From positions 62,001 to 126,000 of the forward strand of contig NZ_FMYQ01000022.1 in the NCBI RefSeq assembly GCF_900096975.1: DNA of 64,000 bases. Direction: 5' to 3'. The notes under the pieces were generated by a model. That model was not told the DNA's origin. It made no database searches and saw nothing but the letters and a program-made list of their open reading frames with translations. The translations under genes were made by a program, and so were the position numbers. Shown here in pieces: positions 51,932 through 63,230 of this stretch. Within the stretch, counting starts at the first letter, position 1, and each line of letters starts with the position of its first letter. Source of the stretch: Paraburkholderia lycopersici. Its GTDB lineage: Bacteria > Pseudomonadota > Gammaproteobacteria > Burkholderiales > Burkholderiaceae.

Positions 51932-52423
51932 TCAGGAAGCCGACACCGTAACCGCCTTGTTCGCGGCCAGATCCCAACCAAACGAGGCGGTGCCCTTCTT
52001 CGTCGAGTCGACGTTTTGCTGCGTGTACGTAGTCGTAATCTTCGAGAAGTTGATCGTCACGCTATCGTGCGATTCGCCGGAGCCCGAGGTCGAGATCTGC
52101 GAGATCATGGCGTCGCTGAGCGTGTACTCGATCAGCGGCATGAACTTGCTGTTTTCGTTACGGCCAATCGAAATCTTGGCGTCGCCAAGCTTCGTGCCGC
52201 CGGCACATGCGGCGTAAAGCGCCGGCGTGGACTGGTCGGTTGCCTTGGTGACGCCGAACTCCATGAAGTTCGGACGACCAAGCGTACGTTCCGTACGACC
52301 GACGTCGTGGTTCATTTGCATCGCGACGCCGAGCGAGTACGAATACAACACGATCTGGTCGGTCGCGCCGTCCAGCGTCGAATTGCCCTTGATGTCCTTG
52401 ATCTGCAGAAGTACGGTATCCAT
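51932..52423 (-). CDS. hcp: T6SS tube protein Hcp (TssD)
   Basis: A 163-residue Hcp that stacks as hexamers into the inner tube and is exported. Typical features are VLLQIKDIKGNSTLDGATDQ, LYSYSLGVAMQMNHDVGRTE and PNFMEFGVTKATDQSTPALY, then SDAMISQISTSGSGESHDSV and FGWDLAANKAVTV at the C-terminus. No C-terminal toxin fusion. The gap to tssC is 66 nt and to tssE 67 nt. Its codons are among the most biased in the cluster, fitting high expression. Confidence 0.95.
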   Translation of the reverse strand: MDTVLLQIKDIKGNSTLDGATDQIVLYSYSLGVAMQMNHDVGRTERTLGRPNFMEFGVTKATDQSTPALYAACAGGTKLGDAKISIGRNENSKFMPLIEYTLSDAMISQISTSGSGESHDSVTINFSKITTTYTQQNVDSTKKGTASFGWDLAANKAVTVSAS

Positions 52424-52489
52424 GATTGTCTCTTAACAATAAGTGGTAGTTCCGGCTCGAGCGTGCGGCCCAAGCCGCACGCTCGATCA

Positions 52490-53998
52490 TCAGGCTGCCG
52501 CTGCCGGCAGTTCCGCGACGAGACGGATCGAAGCCGTCAGTTCTTCCATCTGGAAATGCGGCTTCAGGAAGCAGGTCGCGCGATAGGCGCCCGGCTTGCC
52601 CTGCACCTCTGTCACGTCCACGCGTGCCTCGCCAAGCGGGAAACGCGCCTTCTGTTCATGCGAGGCCGACGGATTGATCAGCACGTAGTCCGCAATCCAG
52701 TTGTTCAGATACGCTTCGATATCGCCGCGCGACTGGAAGCTACCCACCTTGTCGCGCATGATCACCTTCAGGTAATGCGCGAAACGGGACGCCGCGAGCA
52801 CATACGGCAAACGTGCCGAAAGCTGCGAGTTGGCGTTGGCGGCATCCTTGTTGAAGAGCTTCGGGCGGTTAGTCGTCTGACCACCGAAGAACGTCGCGAA
52901 GTTCGATCCCTTCGAGTTCACGAGCGCAATAAAACCAAGGTCGTTCAGCTCTTTCTCGCGACGGTCGGTGATCGTCACTTCGGTCGGGCACTTGAGGACG
53001 ACATCGCCTTCGTCGGTCTTGTACGCATGTGCGACCATGTTTTCCACCTTGCCGCCGCCTTCCACGCCGCGAATCGAAGTCGCCCAGCTGTACTTGGCGA
53101 AAGCGTCGGTAATGCGCAGGCCGAGCTGGTAGGCGGAGTTGGCCCACAGGTACTTGCTGTGATCGCTGCCGTCGACGTCTTCTTCGAAGTTGAAGTTCTC
53201 GACGGGTTTCGTCTTCGCGCCATACGGCAGACGCGCCGCGTATGAAGGCAACACCAGCGAGACATAGCGCGAATCTTCCGAGTCGCGGAAACCACGCCAG
53301 CCCGCAAGCTCGGCGCTCTCGAACGTCTTCGAGAGATCGCGCGTCACACCGAGGTCCGTGAACGACTTCAGGTCGAACAGGCTCGGTGCCGCGGCTGCGA
53401 TGAATGGGGCATGCGCCGCCGCAGCTACCTTGGAGATGCGCTCCAGCAGTGCGATGTCCTGCGGATGACGACCGAACGAATAGTCGCCGATCAGCATCGA
53501 GAACGGATGGCCGCCGAACGTGCCGTATTCCTCTTCGTAGATCTTCTTGAAGAGCGCGCTCATATCGTGATCGACTGCGGTTTCGAGGTCCTTGAGCAGG
53601 TCCTTCTTCGTCACGTTCAGAAGACGCAGCTTCAGGCGCGGGCCCGTTTCGGTGCCATAAACCATATCGTGCAGACCGGTCCACGACGCTTCGAGCGTCT
53701 GGAATGCTTCGTCGTGCATGATCGCGTTGAGCTGATCCGAGAGCAGCTTGTCAATCTCGGCGACGCGCTCGTTGATCATGGCGACGACGCTCTTGTCCGG
53801 GCTCGTTCGCATGCCTTCGTCGAGGATCTGCGACGCGAGCTGGCCGATCAGTTTCTTCGCGTAGCCGCTTTGCGACGGCTCAACGGCCATGTTGCCTTCG
53901 TGAACGATGCGCTCAAGCAGGCTCAACTCGGTGCCTGCCGAGGCTTCGAGGGTCTGGACTTCGCTACCGGCTGCGCCGGTTTCAGTAGTGCTTTCCAT
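52490..53998 (-). CDS. tssC: T6SS sheath large subunit TssC (VipB)
   Basis: A 502-residue sheath protein. Family motifs are ILDEGMRTSPDKSVVAMINE near residue 70, FQTLEASWTGLHDMVYGTET near residue 110, MLIGDYSFGRHPQDIALLER near residue 190, and YLNNWIADYVLINPSASHEQ near residue 430. With TssB it forms the contractile sheath. The ATG at 53998 is used; the extension to 54049 lies in the intergenic gap. Intact. Confidence 0.96.
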   Translation of the reverse strand: MESTTETGAAGSEVQTLEASAGTELSLLERIVHEGNMAVEPSQSGYAKKLIGQLASQILDEGMRTSPDKSVVAMINERVAEIDKLLSDQLNAIMHDEAFQTLEASWTGLHDMVYGTETGPRLKLRLLNVTKKDLLKDLETAVDHDMSALFKKIYEEEYGTFGGHPFSMLIGDYSFGRHPQDIALLERISKVAAAAHAPFIAAAAPSLFDLKSFTDLGVTRDLSKTFESAELAGWRGFRDSEDSRYVSLVLPSYAARLPYGAKTKPVENFNFEEDVDGSDHSKYLWANSAYQLGLRITDAFAKYSWATSIRGVEGGGKVENMVAHAYKTDEGDVVLKCPTEVTITDRREKELNDLGFIALVNSKGSNFATFFGGQTTNRPKLFNKDAANANSQLSARLPYVLAASRFAHYLKVIMRDKVGSFQSRGDIEAYLNNWIADYVLINPSASHEQKARFPLGEARVDVTEVQGKPGAYRATCFLKPHFQMEELTASIRLVAELPAAAA

Positions 53999-54080
53999 GT
54001 GAATCACCTTTGAAAGTTCGTTGCGCCCACAACTGGGCGAATCGGGCATTGCCCGCTATGCCAGTTACGCCAGTCGTGGC

Positions 54081-54611
54081 TTATTCAGCCGGTGCGTCGC
54101 CCGCGGCCGCCGGTGCGTTGCTGGCCTGAGCCTGGCTTTGAACCTTCTTGAGTTCTTCACTGCTCTGCACGATGCGTTCAAGCATCGAATCGAGTTCGTC
54201 GTTGCCGTCGAGTTTGGCAAGCAGATCGCGCAGTTGCTGGCGAGCTTCGAGCAGCTTCGCCAGGCGCGGCACCTGATTCACGATGCTTTCGGGGTGGAAG
54301 TCCTCGAACTTTTCGAACTTCAGCTCGACCTTGATGTTGCCTTCGCCCTTCATCGTGTCGGGCACGGAAAGATCGAGGCGCGGGCCGATCTTGCCCATGA
54401 TCTCGTCGAAATTGTCACGGTCGATATCGACCAGACGACGCTCCTTGAGCTTGGGAAGCGCGGTGGCAGGGTGACCCGAAAGGTCCGCCAGCAGGCCGAC
54501 AACGAGCGGAAGCTCACGCTTCTCGACCGCATCGCCGACTTCGACGTCGTAGGTGATCTGAACACGCGGCGGACGGTTACGCCCCACCCATTTCTGCAAA
54601 CTGTTCGACAT
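54081..54611 (-). CDS. tssB: T6SS sheath small subunit TssB (VipA)
   Basis: A 176-residue sheath protein, first gene of the T6SS run. Characteristic segments are SLQKWVGRNRPPRVQITYDV, VGLLADLSGHPATALPKLKE, RRLVDIDRDNFDEIMGKIGP and FEDFHPESIVNQVPRLAKLL, where ClpV binding helices lie nearby. The tail is Ala-rich. GGAGAG lies upstream of the ATG. The promoter is expected in 54612-54720, where GTACAAAGTAC (54693-54703) is a palindrome, but no convincing sigma box could be fixed. Confidence 0.95.
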   Translation of the reverse strand: MSNSLQKWVGRNRPPRVQITYDVEVGDAVEKRELPLVVGLLADLSGHPATALPKLKERRLVDIDRDNFDEIMGKIGPRLDLSVPDTMKGEGNIKVELKFEKFEDFHPESIVNQVPRLAKLLEARQQLRDLLAKLDGNDELDSMLERIVQSSEELKKVQSQAQASNAPAAAGDAPAE

Positions 54612-55559
54612 GGATCTCTCCGGAAACGCTTGACTGTTTAGGACAACGAACGCTAGCGCTCGCTATATTTGCGAACGCATGGGTACAAAGTACAAAAGTC
54701 GGTCGAAGAGCGCAGAATCACGCCCGCAGCACACGCGCGAGCACGACCCCGCTGACGGGATGTCGTCAACGTGAGCGCCTTTCTTTAGTTTTCTTTGAAT
54801 CAGGCTACCCACTGCAGGGCCGGGCGAACCTGCACGGATGTGCAGGCTACCGTATAGAGCGCTGGTAGCAGTTCTAGCGCTCGTCCCCCGCGGCTTCCAC
54901 CAGGCCATGAACACTACCTTGGTCAGGGGTAGTAGCCTTTGAAGAAGCCGTGACTTACTTGTCAGGCCAGCTTTGTCTCACGCACGATCGGCGCATGCTT
55001 GCTGGCCAGGAAAATTTAGGCTGCATTAGAACACAGACTTTTTACAGCGACAAGACAGTAATTTGGGGCTGCCAGGGGTTAGCTGCGACGCTAAAGAAGG
55101 CGTTATTGGAACGCGCCGAGACTAATGCCATGGCGCGATTGATGGTAAGCAGTTTTTGTGCAAATAGCCACCGTCACGTGCACCCGTATAATTTTTGCGA
55201 ACGTTCATTTATGACGGTTTATTACGGACGCTTCTCGTCGGAAGATAATCCGCCATAAATCATAAAAAAATAAATTGATTATCCAAGGTGAAATCAAATG
55301 TGGCGCCTACATACCCGACCGTGGTTCGCACAACCGCCGTGCGCCCCTTGCGCGACAAGCTTGAAAGGGCAGCAGAAAGGCAAGATGCAGCTATGAAAGA
55401 TGCATGCGCGAGTCTTCGGCTTCCAACTCATTTCCAATTTCCTCAAACGAGCGAAATTCATCGGAATACGTTGTAAAAAAAACGTTGACCCGAAAGCCGC
55501 CGCCCCCCGCCGTGAAGTATCCCGACATCAAATTCCTGCGTTCCAGTATCCTTGACGGT
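54612..55559. other. Leader region of the T6SS and low-coding gap
   Basis: About 950 bp, A/T-rich in its second half. It must carry the T6SS promoter near tssB. Nothing in it matches a known family. A palindrome GTACAAAGTAC lies about 90 nt upstream of tssB. No sigma54-type GG-N10-GC element with good match was seen. A possible small ORF at 55288-55476 is listed separately. Confidence 0.4.
55288..55476 (+). CDS. Possible small protein of unknown function
   Basis: A 62-residue frame starting with GTG in an otherwise empty gap. The middle (RPLRDKLERAAERQDAAMKD) looks like a charged helix. No good ribosome site, no family, and low codon bias. It may be a chance frame. It is the only candidate gene in this gap. 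Confidence 0.2.
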   Translation: MKSNVAPTYPTVVRTTAVRPLRDKLERAAERQDAAMKDACASLRLPTHFQFPQTSEIHRNTL

Positions 55560-55995
55560 TAGCTAAGACGACACCTTGATGATCGTTGTCCGAACAACGA
55601 ATATCGTGGCGTTCCTGCGGTTTTGTTCCACGCATCAGGTTTACCCTGGTCATGGACACAAACAAGGGCGGCGAGCGCCGGGCGTGGCTGACCGGCTCGT
55701 ACGCATTCAGGTAGACCTCTTCGTACTTGATGCTGCGGCACACCCGTTCGACGAACACATTGTCGCGCCAGCTTCCCTATCCATCGACAGCCGGATGCCT
55801 CGGACCAGCACGGCCTCGGTGAACGCGTTCGCCGTGAACCGGCTGCCCTGATTCGTGTTCCCAATGTCGGACTGTCCGTATCGCGCGAACGCTTCCCAAG
55901 GGTCTCGACAGCGTGCGTTGCTTCCAGCGTGATGGCCACCCAATGCGCAGGAATTTGGCGAGCCGCCCAGTCCACCACGGTCGTCCGGCGTACTC
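55560..55995 (-). pseudogene. Frameshifted IS3-family OrfB transposase fragment
   Basis: Minus-strand frames in succession spell an IS3 (IS407-like) integrase core: VVDWAARQIPAHWVAITLEA, then QSDIGNTNQGSRFTANAFTE and AVLVRGIRLSMD, then NVFVERVCRSIKYEEVYLNA after a frameshift. Only the central and C-terminal DDE part remains, with at least two frame changes. It borders the methylmalonyl-CoA mutase operon on its downstream side. Confidence 0.75.
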
Positions 55996-56042
55996 AACGC
56001 GGCTTGAACAACCGTCCCGGGTGGGGCCGGATGGGCGACGTT

Positions 56043-58098
<2,056 letters not shown>

Positions 58099-58106
<8 letters not shown>

Positions 58107-58977
58107 GCGACCACCGTTTGTGCGTGACGATATCGGCAATGCGCACGCCGTCCGCCGCGCGCGCTATCGAGCACCAGTGCGAAAGGCCCTCGTGGCCGGT
58201 GTGACGCGCGCCAAATGTGAGCGTCAGGCGATCGCCCACGTTGGCGTTGCCGTAGAAGGCCATGTCGCGTTCGACGAGACACGGCGGCGCGGATTGGGAC
58301 GTCGAGCGCCAGTGCCATTCGGCGCGCTCGACCATCGACTGGAAACTGGCAAAATAAAGGAGACGCGCGCCGTTAAAGTCGAGCGAGGGACACGGCAGGT
58401 ACTCGACAACATGCTGCGTGGCGTGTGCCGCCCGGTCGAGATGTCCGTGCCGCGTCCAGTCTCGGGTGCGAAACCGCTTTGCCAGCGCGGCGAGGTCGGC
58501 CGCCGCCGGTGTCGCGCGTTGCGGTGCGCCGCCAAACATTGCTTTGCATACCGAACGGTTGTCGCCGCGGCGTTCGCGGCGCACAAAGGTGGAGATCATC
58601 TCGACACTGGCGATGGCGCTCTCGGGCGTGAACACGCGGAAAACGCCAAAGTGCCGTGCGCGCGCGATGCGCTGCACGTCTGCCTCGATGGCGAAGCGCT
58701 GATGCTCGCCAACCTCGTCGAGTCGCGCTTCGCGCACGCGGATCGCGGTGAACGCGGCATACGACTTCTGCCCCTCGTCGTCGTAGAAGTCCGGCGAGGC
58801 GAGACCTGCCTGCTGCGCAAGCGCGTTCCAGTGCAACTGCCCGCACGTGCGCAGAAGCCACTGCTCCGAGAGACCGGCGAAGGCCAGCTCGGGCATGCCG
58901 GCGACATACTGCGTGCGGGAGGTGCCCTGCGTCTGCGTGCGCCCGGCCGCCGGCGCCGTTTCACGCCGCGCGCGCAT
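58099..58977 (-). CDS. LnmK-like (Pnap_2097 family) acyltransferase/decarboxylase
   Basis: A 292-residue protein with double hot-dog-like features of the LnmK/Pnap_2097 family. The N-terminus holds QYVAGMPELAFAGLSEQWLL and RTCGQLHWNALAQQ. The centre holds ASVEMISTFVRR, and the C-terminal half PCPSLDFNGARLLYFASFQS then DMAFYGNANVGDRLTLTFGA. LnmK of leinamycin biosynthesis transfers methylmalonyl from CoA to an acyl carrier protein and decarboxylates it. No ACP gene is in view. The start at 58977 overlaps the oxidoreductase 3' end by 17 nt. The neighbouring methylmalonyl-CoA mutase makes the expected substrate, which supports the assignment. Confidence 0.75.
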
Positions 58978-60226
58978 CGGGTTTCGCCTGCGCGATAATC
59001 CGGTCCGCGAGATACACGGCGTCGCGCGCAATACCCGAGAAACGCCCGGAACCCCACGTATGCAACCACGGCAGCCCGAGAAAATAGAGGCCGCTCTGCG
59101 CCGTGATGCCGCGTACGTGCCCCGGATACCCACGCCCGTTGAACACCGGCAGGTCGATCCAGCTGAAGTCGGGCCGAAAGCCGATGCACCAGACGATGCT
59201 GCCAATGCCGCTTGCCGCGAGGTCGAGCAGCTCACGCTCCGCTTGCGGCGCCCAGAGCGGGCGATAGGGAGCGCCCGGCGGCGCGTCGATGCCCTGCTGC
59301 GCGATGAACCGGTCAATCGATGCGTTGATGCGGTTGTACGTGTCGTCGGCGCTGTCGAGATTCGCGCACAGGTTCGGCGCGAATCGCAGCATTCCGTCCG
59401 CATAGTCTTCGAGCGCGCCGTACAGCTCCATGCCTTCGCGCGCGAACTTGCGCAGGTCGATGTCGCGCCCGCCGTCGCGCCCCGTCACGTAGTGATTGGT
59501 GTTGTCGCGCACGCCCTCACGCAGCGGATGTTCCTCGACCGGCATGTCGTAATACTTCATGTCGGCAAGCCAGTCGACCACGTCGCGACCGCGATAGAAC
59601 CGCGCGCAACGCGGCGCTTCGCCCACCGCGAGCACCACCTTGCGGCCGGCGAGATGCAGGTCCTCGGCGATCTGTGCGCCCGACTGCCCCGACCCGACGA
59701 CGAGCACGGCACCTTCGGGCAACGCATCCGGGTTGCGATATTCCGATGACTGGATCTGCGCGATGTGGGCGGGCAGCCGCTCCGCCATGCGCGGCATGAT
59801 CGGCGTGTGGTAGCCGCCCGAGGCCACGACGACCTGATCGGCGCTCAGCGCACCGTCCGAGGTCTGCACGAGAAAGCCGCCCTGCGGTCGGCGCGCGACA
59901 CGCGTGACGGCCACGCCTTCGCGCACGGGCGCATCGACGTGACGCACGAAGCCGTCGAGCCATGCGACGATCTCATCCTTCTTCATGAAGCCATGCGGAT
60001 CGGTGCCGCGATAGGGATAGTCGGGCAACGCGCATTGCCAGTTCGGCGTGACGAGGCAGAATGCGTCCCAGCGCTGTTCGCGCCAGGTGTGCGTGACGGT
60101 GCGCTTTTCGAGTACGACATGATCGATGCCGGCCTGCTTGAGGCAATAGCTCATCGAGAGGCCGGCCTGGCCGCCGCCGACAATGGCGACGCTGAAATGG
60201 CCCTCGGCGGGCGCATGAATGGACAT
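58961..60226 (-). CDS. MSMEG_0569-like flavin-dependent oxidoreductase
   Basis: A 421-residue FAD/NAD(P)H monooxygenase-like enzyme. The first Rossmann motif is VAIVGGGQAGLSMSYCLKQA, the second VLVVGSGQSGAQIAEDLHLA. An ATG-type motif GFRPDFSWIDLPVFNGRGYP and the C-terminal YFLGLPWLHTWGSGRFSGIA are typical. It resembles the MSMEG_0569 oxidoreductases of Nit1-type clusters. A strong AGGAGG precedes the ATG at 60226. It probably oxidises a nitrogen or carbon centre of the cluster's unknown product. Confidence 0.82.
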   Translation of the reverse strand: MSIHAPAEGHFSVAIVGGGQAGLSMSYCLKQAGIDHVVLEKRTVTHTWREQRWDAFCLVTPNWQCALPDYPYRGTDPHGFMKKDEIVAWLDGFVRHVDAPVREGVAVTRVARRPQGGFLVQTSDGALSADQVVVASGGYHTPIMPRMAERLPAHIAQIQSSEYRNPDALPEGAVLVVGSGQSGAQIAEDLHLAGRKVVLAVGEAPRCARFYRGRDVVDWLADMKYYDMPVEEHPLREGVRDNTNHYVTGRDGGRDIDLRKFAREGMELYGALEDYADGMLRFAPNLCANLDSADDTYNRINASIDRFIAQQGIDAPPGAPYRPLWAPQAERELLDLAASGIGSIVWCIGFRPDFSWIDLPVFNGRGYPGHVRGITAQSGLYFLGLPWLHTWGSGRFSGIARDAVYLADRIIAQAKPDARAA

Positions 60227-60279
60227 ATAGACCTCCTTGTGAGGCGTTCGCGGCGGCAACGCCGCTGCGACGCCGTGAA

Positions 60280-60561
60280 TCAATCGACGCTCACGACGGT
60301 GACTTGCGCCGCCGGTTGCGAGCGGAATGGTTGTGCTGCCCGCTCGATCACGTCCCACTGATCGAGCGCGGACGAACACGCATAGCCGAACTTCTGACGC
60401 ACGCGCTCGGACGCCGCCGCAAGCGCATCGCGCGCGGTATCGAGAAAAGCCTCGAGCGGATAGTCGCCGGGGGACAGGTAGTCGCGAACGATGGTCGAGG
60501 GCGAATAGCAGCGCGCCTCCGTGCCGTCCGGCCAGCGCACGACGAAATGAGTGACAGGCAT
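60280..60561 (-). CDS. MSMEG_0570-like nitrogen starvation response protein
   Basis: A 93-residue protein with the family's start MPVTHFVVRWPDGTEARCYS, then PSTIVRDYLSPGDYPLEAFL and SERVRQKFGYACSSALDQW. The family name comes from co-expression with nitrogen stress in cyanobacteria and mycobacteria; its activity is unknown. It lies 19 nt after the AIR-synthase-like gene and 53 nt before the oxidoreductase. The size and content suggest a small accessory or carrier-like protein of the pathway. Confidence 0.82.
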   Translation of the reverse strand: MPVTHFVVRWPDGTEARCYSPSTIVRDYLSPGDYPLEAFLDTARDALAAASERVRQKFGYACSSALDQWDVIERAAQPFRSQPAAQVTVVSVD

Positions 60562-60580
60562 GGTTGGATCCTGGTCAGTG

Positions 60581-61576
60581 CTATGAAAGTTCGTTTTCGA
60601 ATGCGCGCGTCGCGCGTCGATCCGCGGGTACGATGAAAGGCTGCTCGTCGAGCCGCCAGACGCTGCGCGTCTCGCCCTGCCAGCGCACGTCCACTGAGGG
60701 CTCGGCCTGGAGCTCGCCGATCCCGGCGCACGCGATGCCGCGCGCCTCGAAGCGCTCGATCACTTCCGCGGCGTGTTCGTCGCGCACGCTCAGCAGGTAG
60801 CCGTAACTCGGAAAAACCTGCAGCCAGCGCGCGAGCGGCACGTCGTCGGGTTTCGGCAGGCGGGCGAGATCGATGGCGACGCCCGCGCGCGAGCATTCCG
60901 CCAGCATCATCGCGGTGCCGACGATACCCGCCATGCTGATGTCCTTCGCCGCCGCGCACAGGCCGTCCTCGGCGATCTGCGCCAGCAGCGCGAGGTCTCC
61001 GCGCAGGCGTTCGGCCGGCGCTTCGGTGGCCGCGTTCCAGTAGGGATACGGTTCGACGAAGGCGCCGCGCAAGTCGACTGCCATCAGCAGCCTGTCGCCC
61101 GCCCGCGCCTCGAAGCTCGACAGCAGGCGCTTTGCGCGGCCGAGGATCGCGACCGCGAGTTGCGTGCGGTCGCTGCGCGCGTTGCTGTGTCCGCCCACGA
61201 CAGGCACGCCGAGTTGCCGCGACGCTGCCGCCATGCCTTCGAGCACCTGCGCCGCGGGCGCGACGCCCTGACTCCAGATCACGTCGACGACCGCAATCGG
61301 CCGCCCGCCCATCGCGCAGACATCGCTCACGTTCACGAGCACCGAGCAGTAGCCCGCGAACCACGGCATCGCTTCGATCAGGTCGCTCACCATGCCTTCG
61401 GCAGCGAACAGCAGATAGCCTTCGCCGTCGGGAATCGCGGCGCAATCGTCACCGGCGGCCATCACCACGGAGGCGTCGTGGCCCGCGTCAAGCGCGGCGA
61501 GCATCGGCGCGATGTCGGTCTTGTGGGCGAGGCCGCGACTCGCCCGGATCGTCTCCACAATCGCGTCGAGCGTCAT
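60581..61576 (-). CDS. AIR synthase-related protein (sll0787/MSMEG_0567 C-terminal type)
   Basis: A 331-residue PurM-like ATPase. The N-terminal half has ASVVMAAGDDCAAIPDG and SVLVNVSDVCAMGGRPIAVV with VPVVGGHSNARSDRTQLAVA, the PurM/SelD/HypE fold. The C-terminal half has AAAKDISMAGIVGTAMMLAE. It probably activates an oxygen or amide with ATP. The ATG at 61576 overlaps the GNAT stop (ATGA); in mycobacteria the two are fused as MSMEG_0567, here they are split. Confidence 0.82.
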   Translation of the reverse strand: MTLDAIVETIRASRGLAHKTDIAPMLAALDAGHDASVVMAAGDDCAAIPDGEGYLLFAAEGMVSDLIEAMPWFAGYCSVLVNVSDVCAMGGRPIAVVDVIWSQGVAPAAQVLEGMAAASRQLGVPVVGGHSNARSDRTQLAVAILGRAKRLLSSFEARAGDRLLMAVDLRGAFVEPYPYWNAATEAPAERLRGDLALLAQIAEDGLCAAAKDISMAGIVGTAMMLAECSRAGVAIDLARLPKPDDVPLARWLQVFPSYGYLLSVRDEHAAEVIERFEARGIACAGIGELQAEPSVDVRWQGETRSVWRLDEQPFIVPADRRATRAFENELS

Positions 61577-62112
61577 GCGGCCCTCCGCTGGTCGATAGCG
61601 AATCCCGCATAGGGCGTTGCACACGGCGGATAGTGCGCGAGATCGGCCCGCATGACGTGATGCGCACGTCCAAACACGATCACCTCTTCGAGCGTGCGCC
61701 AGTGCAGGCGACGAAAGAGCGGCGCGTTCTGCGCCTGCACGTGTGCGAGAAATGTTGTGCAGCCGAGTGCATGGGCGCTGCTTACGGCGAGACGAATCAG
61801 CGTCGCGCCGATGCGCCCGTGCCGGCGATAGTCCGCGCGCACGGCAAGCCGGGAGCCGTACCAGGTCGATGTATCGACGGGATCGCGATGAATGCGCACG
61901 GTGCCCACCACGCAAGGCGCAGCCCCATCCGCACCTCGTACGGCGACGAGCAGTTGCGCGGCTGCGTCGATTTCGTCTCGATCATCACCCGCGAAAATGC
62001 CCTGCTCCTCGCAGAACACGGCGCGGCGGATCGCCAGCGCCGCTTCGCGCTCCCACGTTTCGCCGGCCCAGCGCACGACGATCTCGTCGTCGGTATGGTT
62101 CGATGCGTTCAT
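61573..62112 (-). CDS. GNAT-type acyltransferase (MSMEG_0567 N-terminal type)
   Basis: A 179-residue protein. AIRRAVFCEEQGIFAGDDRD lies near residue 28, the acetyl-CoA loop region RLAVRADYRRHGRIGATLIR near residue 110, then AHVQAQNAPLFRRLHW. This is the GNAT fold, of the type found in Nit1 clusters. The acyl acceptor is unknown. Its ATG overlaps the radical SAM stop and its stop overlaps the AIR-synthase-like start, both as ATGA. Confidence 0.8.
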   Translation of the reverse strand: MNASNHTDDEIVVRWAGETWEREAALAIRRAVFCEEQGIFAGDDRDEIDAAAQLLVAVRGADGAAPCVVGTVRIHRDPVDTSTWYGSRLAVRADYRRHGRIGATLIRLAVSSAHALGCTTFLAHVQAQNAPLFRRLHWRTLEEVIVFGRAHHVMRADLAHYPPCATPYAGFAIDQRRAA

Positions 62113-63230
62113 GCTGCCACCTTTTCGAACGAAGATAGCGACGAACATGCGCCGCATTTTCCACAGCCGGCCTTGATGTCGTCGGCACGCAGGCCCGCTT
62201 CGCGGATCATCGCCGCGAGCGGCGCGAGAACCGAGCGCATGAATTCGGGCGTGGGCGGCGCGTGGTCTTCGAGCGGCGTGCCCGCAATGGGCACGAACGG
62301 CACCACGAACGGATAGACGCCGATGCGCACCAGTTGCTGCGCGGTATCGAGAATGCGCTGCGGCGTGTCGCCGAGGCCAGCGAGCAGGTACGTGCTCACC
62401 TGTCCGCGCCCGAACACGCGCACGGCCGCTTCGAATGCTTCCATGTAGCGGCTGACGGGCACCGACGCCTTGCCGGGCATGATGCGCGCGCGCTCGGCCT
62501 CGCCGATCACTTCCAGATGCATGCCGAGCGTGTCGACGCCCGCTTCGCGCATGCGCGCGAACCACGCGTCGTCGTCGGGCGGCTCGCATTGCGCCTGGAT
62601 CGGCAGATTTACCGCCCGCCTGATTGCCCGCGCACTTTCGCAAAGGATGGCCGCGCCGCGGTCGGGCGTGGCCGGCGTGCCCGTCGTGAGCACCATGTGC
62701 TTCACGTTGTCGAGCAGCACCGCCGCGCGCGCCACTTCGGCGAGCTGTTCCGGGGTCTTGCGCGCAATCGTTCGACCTGCTGCGAGCGACTGCCCGATCG
62801 CGCAGAACTTGCAGGCCTTCTTGCGGCTCTCGTAGCGGATGCAGGTTTGCAGCACCGTCGTCGCGAGCACATCGGTGCCGTGCAGCGTCGCGATATGCGA
62901 GTACGGCACGCCGTCGAGCGTCTGCAGCTTGTAGAAGCGCGGCGTCTTAGCAAAGGCGATCTGCGCGATGGGAACGATGCCGCGCCGGAGCACGCTCACG
63001 CCGGCCTCGTCGGGCGCATCCGCTACGAACGCCGAGCGGTGCGCGCCGTACGTATGAACCGGGACCATGAGCGCCACGCCGTCGATCACGACGGCCTTGT
63101 GGTCCGACGGTCCCGCGCCGCCGCGGCGCGAGAGGCCCGCCGCCTCGGGCTCGGCCAGGCGCAGCCCGCTCGACTGAAGCTCAGTCAAGAGTTGCAGGTT
63201 CGCTTCCGGCAGGTTGACGCTGGCATTCAT
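62109..63230 (-). CDS. MSMEG_0568-like radical SAM protein
   Basis: A 373-residue radical SAM enzyme. The cluster-binding cysteines are Cys130, Cys140 and Cys143 (TCIRYESRKKACKFC), a C-x9-C-x2-C spacing rather than C-x3-C-x2-C. This fits the MSMEG_0568 branch. A C-terminal GCGKCGACS may hold another cluster or metal. Other features are QTLDGVPYSHIATLHG, MVLTTGTPATPDRGAAILCE and LGMHLEVIGEAERARIMPGK. The start at 63230 has GGAG 8 nt upstream and overlaps the nitrilase gene by 50 nt. Confidence 0.85.
   Translation of the reverse strand: MNASVNLPEANLQLLTELQSSGLRLAEPEAAGLSRRGGAGPSDHKAVVIDGVALMVPVHTYGAHRSAFVADAPDEAGVSVLRRGIVPIAQIAFAKTPRFYKLQTLDGVPYSHIATLHGTDVLATTVLQTCIRYESRKKACKFCAIGQSLAAGRTIARKTPEQLAEVARAAVLLDNVKHMVLTTGTPATPDRGAAILCESARAIRRAVNLPIQAQCEPPDDDAWFARMREAGVDTLGMHLEVIGEAERARIMPGKASVPVSRYMEAFEAAVRVFGRGQVSTYLLAGLGDTPQRILDTAQQLVRIGVYPFVVPFVPIAGTPLEDHAPPTPEFMRSVLAPLAAMIREAGLRADDIKAGCGKCGACSSLSSFEKVAA

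Noticed and set aside
54663..54914. 83-codon minus-strand frame upstream of tssB
   Set aside because: No similarity or ribosome site; the area is more likely the T6SS leader.
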